64,000 nucleotides of DNA from Cyrtodaria siliqua (Eukaryota; Mollusca; Bivalvia; Adapedonta; Hiatellidae): positions 67,001 to 131,000 of the forward strand of contig JAWPHD010001828.1 in the NCBI GenBank assembly GCA_037043455.1. Direction: 5' to 3'. The position numbers were made by a program, and so were the translations under genes. The notes under the pieces were generated by a model. That model saw only the letters and a list, made by a program, of their open reading frames with translations. It was not told the DNA's origin and ran no database searches. Position 1 is the first letter of the stretch, and the number at the start of each line of letters is the position of its first letter. Shown here piece after piece: positions 44,061 through 57,029 of this stretch.

Positions 44061-46824
44061 GACGTTCTAAAATAGTATGAGAGTGGACCTTTGGAAACAA
44101 CCGAACACGACACATACGAAATATTGCAGTGTCGGTTTGATTGAGATTGTTCATGAACGGTAGTGAACTATGCTAGCTACCGCTCACGCCCTCTAGCCCC
44201 GGGTTGAACAGAACTCAATATTCATAAAATCAATAGTACATAATTTTAACCATCCCGAAGATGGCATGCATATGGCGGTGGACATAAAGATCTTTGCTTC
44301 CCCATGTCCAGCGGCGTATGGTCCGAGTATCTAACAAAATACTATGCCCCGAAGAGCGAAATAAACAAAATTAAATTTAGTTGGGAGCAGCGGTTATGAA
44401 GTCTGCGTATCACAAGTAACAGCCAAAAGACTAATTTAAAAAGCAGACAACATATCCTATGAGTGGTTTAACAATACTCAGAGCCTTTTATCGACCGAAG
44501 TAGTGGAACCACCGAATCGAAAATTAAGTAAGAAATCAAAAGCAATTGAAAATGTACCACCGATAACTAAATATAAGTATCGGGTTCAGAGATCTCCAAA
44601 GATCGAATGAATAACAGTACTGATGGCAAGCGCGGGGAGACGTTTTACTGCCGCCACACTGCACAAGCAACGCCACTGTGCTAAGCCTATTTTGCATATA
44701 GTTATATAAATGTGTAAATGGAGAGTGAGCATGCAGTGCTAATTCCTGTTGGCGCCATATAACCTGTTTGTGTTGGTGTTGCGTAAAACCTCAATTCGAT
44801 CACCTATATGACTTAATATATCGCAAAAGGCTTATTAACTTTGATAATTTGACTATCATGTATATTAGTTTACATAGTGATAATATACGATACATAGCAT
44901 TTTCATCAAAATATGATTATACATGAATGAGACACATATGCTTATATAAGAAAAACGATTTTATCTAACCTGAAACAAAGAATGTGTACTTGATAGCATA
45001 AACATATCTGAACAAACGTAGTTATAGTTGAACAGCAAATGTAGCATTCACGTAACACAGTCAACCAAAAACACGCATACAAGGAATATGCATACTCGTA
45101 TTATAAATTTTATATGCAACACTTAGGTTCACAGCTTTTTTTAAACATAATTGCAAACAGTAACGTTACAGGTACGTACCTCATACTATGCTTACACTGC
45201 AGAGTTATATCCACTATTCAACTTTTATAATCGGTCACTTTTCAAAGAATTATATATGTTTTAATAATTCATATTTTCATTTGAAATTCTAACTTGCGTC
45301 GTTTAACAAATATCTCTAGCGATTTATAAAACTTAATCGGCCTTGATTGGACAAACCTTGTTGATAAACTTAATAAAATGTTGGTATGTGTTTCGGTGAT
45401 TTTCAGTTTTTAGTATTCGTGTTATTTTCAAAAAACCTGGGTGACCGATTATAAAAGTTAAGTAGTGTATTTTAATAGTGCATTTATATTATTCCATCAT
45501 GTTTTCAAAATGTTAAATAACTGGATAATACCTTTCAATTGTTAGAATAGAATCATGATATCTTTATCAAGCAAATATGCTTTAAATATGCATAAGGCCA
45601 AATAAAATTATACCTGTGTTTACTGTAACATTGCTGAAAAAAATCGGGTAGGTAGGTAGGCATTTTATTTTATTTTATTTTTTGATTTTATTTTTTGGCG
45701 ATGTTACATTTAAGGTGGTGATGAGCTTTGATGAATGGGAAAATGTGGTATTTTAAAAACTACAATAGATAACAATATGAAATTGTGTATGTGTTATTGT
45801 TTCCCAAAAGGCATGGCAACAACTGGCTCTTTTCCCAATCACTTGCAATTATTGCAAAGGGGTAAAACAGTTTAATTTATTTTTCGCATGTCCGGAAGAG
45901 GGTCAGTTCCAACAGCAGAACAATGAGCACATGAGTTGGTAGTGATCGCGTGAACATAATTATTTTTACCAAAAAAAATAAAAAAAATAATTGTTTAATA
46001 TTTTTTTAAGTCTTTTAATTTTTTCAATAAAAAAAATGGAGTCGGGGGTGTTTTCAGAGGGTCGCTCGGGTTACAGTAAACTCAGGTATACTTCCATTAT
46101 CGCTTTTTAAAAATAACAATGTGTCACGAATACAAAAACACGAATGCGCAATACGGATGACTGAGTATAAACACGACAATTTGTGTCATGTACCCTACCA
46201 TATGGCACGTATTCTGGATTGCTGATTATGCAAATACCTCTCAGTTGGGTTAAAGGCCGTATTAAACAAAGTTATTGTTGTTTATTTTAAATATGAAAGT
46301 CCATGTTATTTATTTATCTCATACACGTTATATGCTTCCTCTGTAAACAAACTCCTTCGTTTGCATGTAGTACAGTCATGCAGCGTTTTTTTTAAAAGTA
46401 ATCCAAACGACCATTTTTACAGTGGTAGTATAACGAACATGCCTCAGACAAAAAAAAGAAGTCTTTTACGGTTTAATAAAACAGTTTGCCTATTATGATC
46501 TGGAGAAATTTGTTTTAACACTATCACTGCCTCAGTGATTCAACTTTCCGCCGCAGCAGGAATGAAACTAAGAATTGCGGGAGATCGTTCATCGCCAATA
46601 ACACGTAACAATGCAACAAAAGGAGTATGAAAGAGGAAAATTTCAAATCGTCGAACACGATTAATATACAAAGGATTGCAGTCTCGGTTTTATTGAGAGA
46701 CTGTTCCGTTCACGCTGTCTAGCCCCGTGTTGTGTATAACTCAATATTTCAAATATCAATTATTCGAAAATTTGGGGTGTGGGCGAGTTTTGGGAGTTTG
46801 AGAGGGGTTGTGGGTGGGGGGCGG
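44061..46824. repeat. Block P copy, 5' part
   Basis: Non-coding and collinear with 54125-57000. Includes a further hairpin module (44130-44190), a CTATGCTTACACTGCAGAG site near 45188 that is the empty site of the 55493 element, and the TIR element at 45609. No gene. Confidence 0.55.
45609..46090. mobile_element. ~480 bp MITE-like element with 21-bp TIRs
   Basis: Starts TATACCTGTGTTTACTGTAAC and ends with its near-exact complement (46070-46090, one mismatch in 21). Absent from the paralogous position near 56480 (ATATGCATAACG). The interior is T-rich low-complexity with TAGG repeats. No frame. Confidence 0.65.
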
Positions 46825-48180
46825 GGGAGTTGACCATCGTTTTTCCACGAACTTGGATGATGACCGTAAATGTATACTAAATGTAAACTATCAAAGCTCT
46901 AGGTTTTGTGATTCATAGAAGACATTTTTGTTCAAGATGTTCCTATATACTTTTATAAGTTCATCTACTTCACTCTTGAGTGCTCATCCTGATGCGTTAG
47001 TACTATTTAATGCATAGCGTGCCTACTTTTAAGTTGTTTCAATAATACATTAGTATTGCATATTGATGGGGTTATTTCATTCTATTCACAATATAACTAA
47101 GATTTCAGAAGCTGGGCATTACATTATACAAGTATAAATACCATTGATGATATAGCCACTATACGTTTCGTGGTAATACTTTACTTAATAAACGTCCAGT
47201 CAATGCAAAGTCCATTCTGATTCATTTCAATTACGTTTCTCATGTCTTTACATGAATAAACCATTCACTATTGTGTTCCTGTTGTTCATTTGATATTGAA
47301 CATCTGTTACGACATTGTTAATGATGCTATAACGTTTAATATAAGCAGTCTATGTTTGAGGTAAATGAACCATTGAATTGAATTGGTTTATTTATAGTCG
47401 CACTAACGGTTAAGGTTAAATGACGACTTGTCAAGCTTCCATTGGTGGAGGAAGACCCCAGGTTCACCTCCGGACAATTTTCTGCACGGGCGGGATCCTG
47501 GGTAGAACCACCAACGTTAATAGCCAGCTAGATAGCTTCCTCATATAAAGATTCCTAGGCACATGAGGGGTTGAACCCACAGTGGTGAGGGGTAAGCTAT
47601 TTCAAGCCAGAGACTCTAATCACTTGGCCATTGACGCCCCCGGTAATGAACCAACACTTATAACATTGAGATTACCTCGGAAATCCAACGAATAATTGAT
47701 AATTTGAAACATATGGTATCTTTTCCTATTGTCAATAGCAACAATATAAAGTCAGCGTTTCATACTTAGCGCATGGAGTGGGAGACAGCAAATTTCCACT
47801 TTTAAGGAGTCATACTTTGACTGCGTGAATATGTATATTAGCAGTATGTTCTTTTCTCTCTTGTTTATGTTTGTTGCTCACAAGGAATCCCATATTCAGT
47901 ATTTACTCGCTTTAGTTTGTCTTCTTACTGAACGTGTTTGATGTTAAATGTTCTGGGTTGAAAATGTCTTGGTTCTAGATTCCAAGTAGTATCTTAACCT
48001 TATTATAAACTTATTCTGAAAGATCGTATGGCTTGCCAGGTTCAACTTTTCAGCTAGTAATACGGGGGTGGGGTGTTTGTGTGTGTGTGTGTGTTTTAAA
48101 TATGTACTGACATCCAATATTGTGTTCGTTGAGCGTTGTGTTGCGGCCAGGAAAAGTCGCCCCGATTACAAATCATTAGT
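46825..48180. repeat. Block P copy, 3' part, with SINE
   Basis: Second copy of 18985-20430; the SINE is at 47440-47640. A TG run (48075-48092) replaces the poly-G tract. Non-coding. Confidence 0.6.
47440..47645 (-). mobile_element. tRNA-derived SINE, copy 2
   Basis: Same A and B boxes and body as 19600-19808, at the orthologous place in the block. Confidence 0.6.
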
Positions 48181-48809
48181 GTTATTAATTACTGGTACTT
48201 TGGTGTCTTCGAACGCAATCCGTTTGGTTTAAACGTAGAATACCAATAAGGCTACTGCTAGTGAACATGGGATGGGTTGCAATTAATTGAAATTAATTAA
48301 ATACAGGCAAGTTATTGGTTTAAAGTAGTTTATAGCGTAGTGTTTAAACACACACTACTATAGTAAGTCCAATGACATTCGTGACCCTCGGGCAACATCT
48401 GATTGTAAATAATACATTTCCAAATAGTATTGAACGAACACAGATTGCTTATAATACGTCTTTTACATTTATTTTTCCGACTAAACCATTCTTTTGTTTT
48501 CTGTATACCGCTTTATCGTATTAGTATTATTCTATGTTGTATCTCTATGTTGTGATTGATATTGGCACCAGAAGTATCAGTGTCACCCTATATCTCACGA
48601 ACAAGTCAAACATTGTCTACTGCCTCTATATTTTCTATTTGCATCTTATATAACTGAACCGGTAATTATATAAATTGAAGAACAGTCACTTGGCAAGTTA
48701 CAACACCAAGTATATATTCAAACTATGAATAAAACATACTTTATTTCATGATAAACTGTTTGATATCAAACTTACGTTGTCGGCTTTAAGCCGATTTATA
48801 AACACCTTT
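48181..48809. other. Dispersed repeat, truncated before gene X
   Basis: Matches 22365-22990 and 58625-59185, then stops abruptly at CCGATTTATAAACACC, where inverted block Q begins. This is a rearrangement junction. Confidence 0.6.
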
Positions 48810-51480
48810 TTAGAACGTCCTCACCTGCAGAACTGCAGAGTTGCTGCAAATTCTCTTGTAAACACTCCATTTGTCCATTGTTTTCTGTCACACTCAAGTA
48901 GCACTTGAAACAGTACAGGGATCCAATACCAGGATCCAGTACAGGAATCGCGATGAAGGCCTTTAATTAACATGTCATAAAAGGTCAAAATGAATATGAA
49001 TTCAAGGGAGATTTTATCCCTCTACCTGGATAAGCAGTGGTCCTATTCTTGCCCGAGAACCACACGTTGCATGTCGTATAAGTAACAATTGTAATACAAG
49101 TAACTTCTTTTTTCTTCAAATGATTGGTTCTAACAATTACCATACGTTCAACTTAAACTGTCTCTCATCAGGAAAAACGTTCACAGAAAGCATATACTAG
49201 ATTACAATGGACCTGCATCCTTAGACTAGTATATCAAAAATCGAGCAAAACTGCTCAGATATAAACGGGTACTATAACGAACATGTCTGAGGCAAGAAAA
49301 CACTTTTCAATTACTGTCAGAAGAATCATTTTCTTGGGATGACTTCAGCTTCAGCGAGTTAACTGTCCGGCGCAGAAAGGAAAATACATACTGAGAGATC
49401 TTTCTTCGGCACCAATAGTGTGTATGTGGAAATTTTGAAATCGCACGTTTTTATAAAAACAAAATCATTGCAGTCTTTGTTTAACTGAGACTGTTGGTGA
49501 ACAGTAGTAAAAAAATAATGCCATCTAGCCCCGGGTTAAGTAGAACTCCATATTTAAATGAACATTTTAGTCATCCCTAAGATGATATTATTATGTATGT
49601 GTATATTAGTTTGAATCAGAGATTACGAAGCATGCGTATTACAGGTAAGAGGGTTGGTCAAAAATTATGTAGACTTTGGTTATAGCTTAAAAACCGGTTG
49701 AAATATCAAAGTAAAAATATATCATTAGACAGTGCTATTTTTATTGTTACGTCTTACCATATTTCAATTTAGTTCCATGTATAACAGAATCTTATGACGA
49801 TATGTGTGAGATAGGTGAGACAGTAGTGTCGCAATGGCGTACGACGTCAATATAATTCTCGACGTAAAACATATTACAGTCTCAATTTGATTGAGACTGT
49901 TCATGACCGGTAGTAAAGAAATGCTTGATCCTGTTCACTCCCTCTATCCCCGGGTTGAGCAGAACTCAATATTTAAAGTGTCAAAAGTACGAAAGTTTGA
50001 GCCATCCCCAAGACGGTAAACAAGGAACCTTCAATGTGGTATATTCATACCATTCCATGGCGAGCGGAGTATGGTCCTAGTTTCTAACAAAATGCTTAGC
50101 TCTAAACGAGAAAACATTGGGCGAAATACGGGAGATTCCACAACTCAAGCCTTTAAAGGCTCTGAGTATTGTTTAATATGGATATGTTGTCTGCTGTTTG
50201 ATTAAGTCTTTTCACTGTTACTTGCTTCATAACCTCTGCTCCTAACTAAATTCCTTTTTTTCCGCCCATTGTCTTCTCGTTTAGGGCAATGCATTTTTCT
50301 TAAACTGTGATCATACGCCGCAGACCATGGAATAGTATGAACATACCACATTGAACGCTCCATGTTCACCGGCATATGCATACCATCTTCAGGATGGCTC
50401 ACATTTTCCAGTAATATTGTATTCTGCTCAACCCGGAGCTAAAGGGCGCGAACGGTAGCTAGCATTTTTTCACTACCGTTCATGAACAGTCTCAGTCAAA
50501 CCGAGACTGCAATCTTTTTTATCGTGTTCGGCGATTTCCACATTTCTCCTTTCATTTTCTTTTTGAAAAAATGCAGCGTATTCTAACTCTCAACCACGGA
50601 AGCACTATAATACGGTTTTAAATCTAAATAAACAAAAATAAAGTATTGTTTATGCTGTGTTTATTACATAAACAAAATGACAAGTAGATGGACTGATAAA
50701 TAATCAATGATAAGATAACGATATGATAAGATAACGATAAGTGAAATATACACGATTATGGTCAATATTACGTGATCCGAATATTATCTTTCATACTCCA
50801 TCCAACCCCTTCTCCAAGAAGCGAAAACGGGGTTGTCTGGTGTATGAAATAAAAATTTAATTTCGGCCTAAAAAGGTTGTATATTGTAAAATTAAAAACA
50901 TTTAATAGGTAATTTTAATCAGGTTATCGCGTTTTTTCAGTAAAAAAAAGTGTTTTTAAACGTATTTTATTGTCAAAATATCAGTTATAAAATTCTGCTG
51001 AGTAATGTAAGCTTTCTCATCGCTTAATAGAATTAAGGCGGGAACATGCTCAGTCATGTTATAGTCACAGGACACTATGATTAACACAATTAACGATAGT
51101 GAAAGTGAAAGAAAAAGTTATAATAACTAGATTTTAAGGAAGACAAACGTTTTGTTCAGTTATGTGAACGTCGTCAACAATTTAACATTTTGGAAAAAAG
51201 GTATAAATAGTGATTTGTATTATTAAGGTATATAACGTATAATGTGGTACGTATCTGTAACTTATTTTTTTATAGGCTTTGTTCATATCGATGCATATGT
51301 CGTTTATATGTTTGCAATTGTTTTAAAATTTGTGAGCCTGAGTACTTTACACTGTATCGATTTTGGGATGACAATAAAGGTGAGTGGGATTTGGTGCATC
51401 CTTGAACCTGGTTTAAATTCCAAACGCCATATTTGCCACTGACCGTTCCAATGCGGTAGCCCTATTTTCAATTATTTTAT
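48810..51480. repeat. Block Q copy 3, inverted
   Basis: Reverse complement of 41450-44060 and 15380-18385. The CCAGGATCCAGTACAGG doubling near 48925-48950 is shared with unit A (18275-18295) and not with 43960, so this copy is closer to the A version. Contains hairpin modules (49885-49930, 50450-50510). Non-coding. Confidence 0.7.
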
Positions 51481-52020
51481 GTTTGTGATGTCATATACAT
51501 TGCCTTGAATGTATCCTTGTAATTGTTGTTTGTTTCAATGGATGCTGTTGGTTGACTGTGGTCCATGAATGCTACATTTCCTGTTTGACTTTTATGTCTA
51601 CTTGCATATAAATATTGAAATAAACTTAAATAATAAATAAATAATAAATCAACACGGAAATATTTCAAAAGATCCTAATATTGCCATGTTTTCTATATTT
51701 TCTACTCGAAAGCGTAACCCTAGGTCTCATGGTCGTAGGCGTAATGGTAACATCAAACGTATATCGCGTAAAACTATCTCAGTCGCTGATTTACATAAAT
51801 GTTTAAACAGTCTGGAAAACACTCTTTGCGTTCACGTCTTACCTCTTTGTCCATTTCTTCACTTAAGTTGATCGACGATGAAGCATACCAGATTTTCATT
51901 CTCATTTTCAAGTATAAAAACAACAATTAGAAATATTATTTTCAACTACAACAAAATAGATGCTGACCTTGATATAGTAAATAACACACTTCTAAGGGAA
52001 GTTAGTGTAATACGGTTGTT
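51381..52020 (+). mobile_element. RT-element relic, inverted 5' part
   Basis: Plus-strand terminal motif (51385-51465), AT-rich leader and N-terminal domain start (51686, MFSIFSTRKRNPRSHGRRR), broken after about 60 codons and cut off where the minisatellite starts. Confidence 0.5.
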
Positions 52021-52039
52021 TGAAGTTGGCTATGAGATC

Positions 52040-54125
52040 GAAGATAATAGATCGACATTCAATATCGAGCTAGGTTTTCAATGTCGAGCTAGCTCTGAGA
52101 TCGATATTCGGTTAAACTTATAAGAAGGCATAGTGAATACAGAGCTGCGTTTGAATTTTGAGCTAGCTCTGAGATCGATATTCATTTGAAACGTACACCA
52201 AGGCATTATGAATGCAGAGCTGGGTTTGAATTTCGAGCTGGCTCTGAGATCGATATTCGGTTAAACTTATAAGAAGGCATACTGACTACAAAGCTGGGTT
52301 TGAATTTCGAGCTGTCTCTGAGATCGATATTCGTTTTAAACGTACACCAAGTCATTTTGAATATCGAGCTGGGTTTGAATTTCGAGCTGGCTCTGAGATC
52401 GATATGCGTTTCAACAGTATAACAAGGCATATTGAATACATAGCTGGGTTTCGATTTCTAGCTGGCTCTGAGATCGATATTCGTTTTAAACGGGAACCAA
52501 GACATTTTGAATATCGACCTGGGTCGAATTTCGAGCTGGCTCTGAGATCGGTATTCATTTTAAACGTATAACAAGTCATTTTGAATAAAGAGATGGGTTT
52601 GAATTTCGAGCTGGCTCTGAGATTGGTATATAACAAGCCATTTTGACGATCGAGCTGGGTTTGAATTTCGAGCTGGCTCTGAGATCGATATTCGTTTTAA
52701 ACGTAAATTAAGGCATTTTGAATACCGAGGTTGATTTGAATTACGAGCTGGCTCTGAGATCGATATTCGTTTTAAACGAATAACAAGCCATTTTGAATAT
52801 CGAGCTGGGTTTGAATTTCGAGCTGGCTCTGAGATCGATATTCGGTTAAACTTATAAGAAGGCATACTGACTACAGAGCTGGGTTTGAATTTCGAGCTGT
52901 CTCTGAGATCGATATTCGCTCTAAACGTACACCAAGTCATTTTGAATATCGAGCTGGGTTTGAATTTCGAACTGGCTCTGAGATCGATATGCGTTTTAAC
53001 CGTACACCAAGTCATTTTGAATGTCGAGTTGGGTTTCAATTTCGAGCTGGCTCTGAGATCGATATTCGCTTTATACGTATAACAAGGCATTTTCAATATA
53101 AAGCTGGGTTTGAATTTCGAGCTGGCTCTGAGATCGATATTCGTTTTAAACGTATAACAAGGCATTTTGAATACAGAGCTGGATTTGAATTTCGAGCTGG
53201 CAATGAGATCGATATTCGCTTTATACGTATAACAAGGCATTTTCAATATAAAGCTGGGTTTGAATTTCGAGCTGGCTCTGAGATCGATATTCGTTTTAAA
53301 CGTATAACAAGGCATTTTGAATACAGAGCTGGATTTGAATTTCGAGCTGGCAATGAGATCGATATTCGTTTTAAACATGAACCAAGTCATTTTGAATATC
53401 GAGTTGGGTTTGAATTTCGAGTAGTCTCTGAGATCGGTATTCATTTTAAACATACGACAACGAATTTTGAATATCGAGCTGGGTTTGAATTTAGACCTGG
53501 CTCTGAGATCGATATTCTTTTTAAACATACACCAAGCCATTTTGAATATCGAGCTGGATTTGAATTTCGAGCTGGCTCTGAGATCGATATTCGTTTTAAA
53601 CGTAAATAAAGGCGTTTTGAATACCGAACTGGATTTGAATTACGAGCTGGCTCTGACATCGATATTCGTTTTAAGCGTATAACAAGCCATTTTGAATATA
53701 GAGCTGGGTTTGAATTTCGAGTTGGCACTGAGATCGATATTCGTTTTAAACTTAAATCAAGGCATTATGAATGCAAAGCTGGGTTTGAATACAGAGCTGG
53801 TTCTGAGACCGATATTCGTTTTAAACATGCACCAAGTTATTTTGAATGAAGAACTGGGTTTGAATACAGAGTTCGCTCTGAGATCGATATTCGTTTTAAA
53901 AATACACCAAGGCATTATGAATGCAGAGCTGGGTTTGAATACTGAGCCGGCTCTGAGATCGATATTCGTTATAAACATGCTCCCTGTCATTTTGAATGCG
54001 GAGCCTGGTTTAAATGCAGAGCTGGCTCTGAGATCGATATTCGTTTTAAACTTACATAAAGGCATTATGAATGCAGAGTTGGGTTTGAATACAGAGCTGG
54101 CTCTGAGATCGATATTCGTTTTGGA
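52040..54125. repeat. 75-bp minisatellite, 28 units
   Basis: The core CTCTGAGATCGATATTCG recurs every 74-75 bp from about 52092 to 54115, with one short 62-bp unit (52619-52681). 53071-53219 is repeated exactly at 53221-53369, giving a 150-bp higher-order unit. Because 75 is a multiple of 3, both strands are open for long stretches (326 codons minus, 206 codons plus) with 25-residue repeats. I do not take these as genes. Confidence 0.85.
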
Positions 54126-57029
54126 ATCCATATGGCGGTGGTTATAGAGATCTTTGCTTCCCTTATGTCCAGCGGCGTATGGTCCGAGTATCTAACAAAA
54201 TACTATGCCCCGAAGAGCGAAATAAACAAAATAGAATTTTAGTTGGGAGCAGCGGTTACGAAGCCGGCGTATCACAAGTAACAGCCAAAAGACTAATTTA
54301 AAAAGCAGATAACATATCCTATGAGTGGTTAAACAATACCCAGAGCCTTTCATCGACCGGAGTAGTGGAACCATCGAATCAAAAATTAAGTAAGAAAACA
54401 AAAGCAATTGAAAATGTACCACCGATAACTAAATATAAGTATCGGGCTCCGCGATCTCCAAATATCGAATGAATAACAGTCCTGATTGCAAGCGCGGGGA
54501 GACGTTTTACTGCCGCCACACTGCACAAGCAATGCCACTGTGCTAAGCCTATTTTGCATATAGTTATATAAATGTAAATGGAGAGTGAGCCTGCAGTGCT
54601 CATTCCTGTTGGCGCCATATAACCTGTTGGTGCTGCGTAAAACCTCAATTCGACTACATATATGACATAATATCCCGCAAAAGGCTTATTAACTTTGATA
54701 ATTTGACTATCTTAGTTTACATAGTGATAATATATGATACATCGCATATTCATCAAAATATGATTATACATGAATGAGACATATATGCTTATTTAAGTAA
54801 AACGATACTACCTAAACTGAAACACAGAATGTGTACTTGATATCTGAACAAAAGCAGTTATAGTCGAACAGGAAATGTAGCATTCACGTAACACAGTCAA
54901 CCCAAAACACGCAAACAATTATGTGTTTCCTGTTAAAATCTACATGGATAAATTTGATAAAGATGTTTAATTACAATATATGCATATTTATCTAATTTAA
55001 ATTATGTGTAATTTGATTATTGTACTTAGACATGTTCTTTCTCTATTTGGTGACTTATAGGCCCACTGGGCCTGGTCAATGGGAGCTTATGTTGTTTTAT
55101 AAATATGTATATATGATTACTTGTATGCAGATGGAATAATAAAAAAAAAGCCTACTTACTTAACAGTATTAAAACGAACAAACAGCAATTACAAGAACAA
55201 AACAGAGGCACCACAAACATAAACTATTTAAAAGTAGGGGTATAGGCTTGGAACGGTCAGTGGATAAAAAAAGCCGTTGGAGGTTTAAACCAGGTTCTAT
55301 GGTGCACTAAACCTCACTCTTACACGGTCATATATTATGACTGTTAAACCAAATCAGTACACTTTCTAATATACATTTGAGGAAATAATGTTTCATTTTA
55401 TTTAAATATGTATATGCAGCACTTAGGTTCACATCTTATTTAAACATAATTGCAAACAGTAGTGTTACAGGTACGTACCTTACACTATGCTTTAGTCTCT
55501 CGATCATCCAGACCTCTCGTGAGACTTCTCTCAAAGAAGTCCACACGATGGTCTGGAGTAAAGCTTCTTTAAAATTTGTGACATCAAAACGAGGTTTGTA
55601 CAAAAAAAAATCACCGTCCGCTGATTGGTCAACTTCAGTTTGTTATTGGAATCATCCCCTACGTCACAGTGTGTTTTGGGAATCACCCCTTACGCCACGT
55701 CGGCGTCAAAATTACGTGACGTTACGCGCAATGTTGTGTAATAAAAGTGTCACCAAAGTCAGCGGATCACGAATAATACTAAAAATTAAATTTTAAACAT
55801 CATTTTGTAATATAGATTATATTATGTTTTAAAAACTACAAAAAACGAAGTTTATTGTATATTTAATAAGGACGTACACACATCCCATTGGAAGTAATGT
55901 TGCGCGTAATATAACGTGCACTTTGATGTTGCGGTCAAAATGACGTTACTTTGTAGTCAGTTTTGACGTTTGGCGCCGTCTATCGGTCAAACATTTTAAT
56001 GAACCACGAGTCCAGACGCTCGCTAGCGCTCGCAGTCAACTTGAGTGTGTCTGGATGATAGAAACTAACTATGCTTACACTGCAGAGTTATATACACTAC
56101 TCAACTTTTATAATCGGTCACTTTTCAAAGAATTATATATGTTTTAATAATTCATATTTTCATTTGAAATTTTAACTGGCGTCGTTTAACAAATATCGCT
56201 AGCGATTTGTAAAACTTAATCTGCCTTTATTGGACTAAAACCTTGTTGATAAACTTAATAAAATGTTGGTATGTGTTTCGGTGATTTCCAGTTTTTAGTA
56301 TTCGTGTTATTTTCAAAAAACCTGGGTGACCGATTATAAAAGTTAAGTAGTGTATTTTAATAGTGCATTTATATTATTCCATCATGTTTTCAAAATGTTA
56401 AATAACTGGATAACACCTTTCAATTGTTAGAATAGAATCATGATATCTTTATCAAGCAAATATGCTTGAAATATGCATAACGTTTACTTTCATTATCGCT
56501 TCTTAAAAATAACAATGTGTCACGAATACAAAAACATGAATGCGCAATACGGATGACTGAGTATAAACACGACAATTTGTGTCATGTACCCTACCATATG
56601 CCACGTATTCTGAATTTCTGACTATGTGCAAATACCTCTCAATTCGGTTAAAGGCCGTATTAAACAAAGTTATTGTTGTTTATTTTAAATGTGAAAGTAT
56701 TTATCTCATACACGTTATATGCTTCCTCTGTAAACGAACTCCTTCATTTGCATGTAGTACAGTCTTGCAGCGTTTTTTAAAAGTAATTCAAACGACCATT
56801 CTTACAGCGGTAGTATAACGAACATGCGTCAGACAAAAAAAAGAATACTTTTACGGCTTAATAAAACAGTTTGCCTATTATGATCTGGAGAAAAAATGAA
56901 CACATATCACTGCCTCAGTGAATCAACTTTTCGCCGCAGCAGGAATGAAACTAAGAATTGCGGGAGATCTTTATTGAGTTAATGTTCCGTGGGGGTGGGG
57001 GTGGGGGGGGGGGGGGGGTGGGGGGGGGG
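54126..57029. repeat. Block P second copy in unit B, 5' part
   Basis: Starts within GGCGGTGG..ATAGAGATCTTTGC, matching 44271. Contains a terminal motif of the RT element at 55249-55318 and the TIR element at 55493. Ends in a G-rich tract at 56990-57030. Non-coding. Confidence 0.55.
55493..56067. mobile_element. 575 bp TIR element with 9-bp target duplication
   Basis: Ends TAGTCTCTCGATCATCCAGAC and, reversed, TAGTTTCTATCATCCAGAC. Flanked by ACTATGCTT at 55484-55492 and 56068-56076. Empty site at about 45187 (ACTATGCTTACACTG). A 9-bp duplication fits Mutator-like elements; hAT (8 bp) is the alternative. The 82-codon frame at 55548-55796 is not taken as a gene. Confidence 0.75.

Noticed and set aside
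52560..53540. 326-codon minus-strand frame with 25-residue repeats
   Set aside because: It lies wholly in the 75-bp minisatellite, which is open on the other strand too. It reflects a repeat length divisible by three.
52989..53609. 206-codon plus-strand frame
   Set aside because: Opposite-strand shadow of the same minisatellite.
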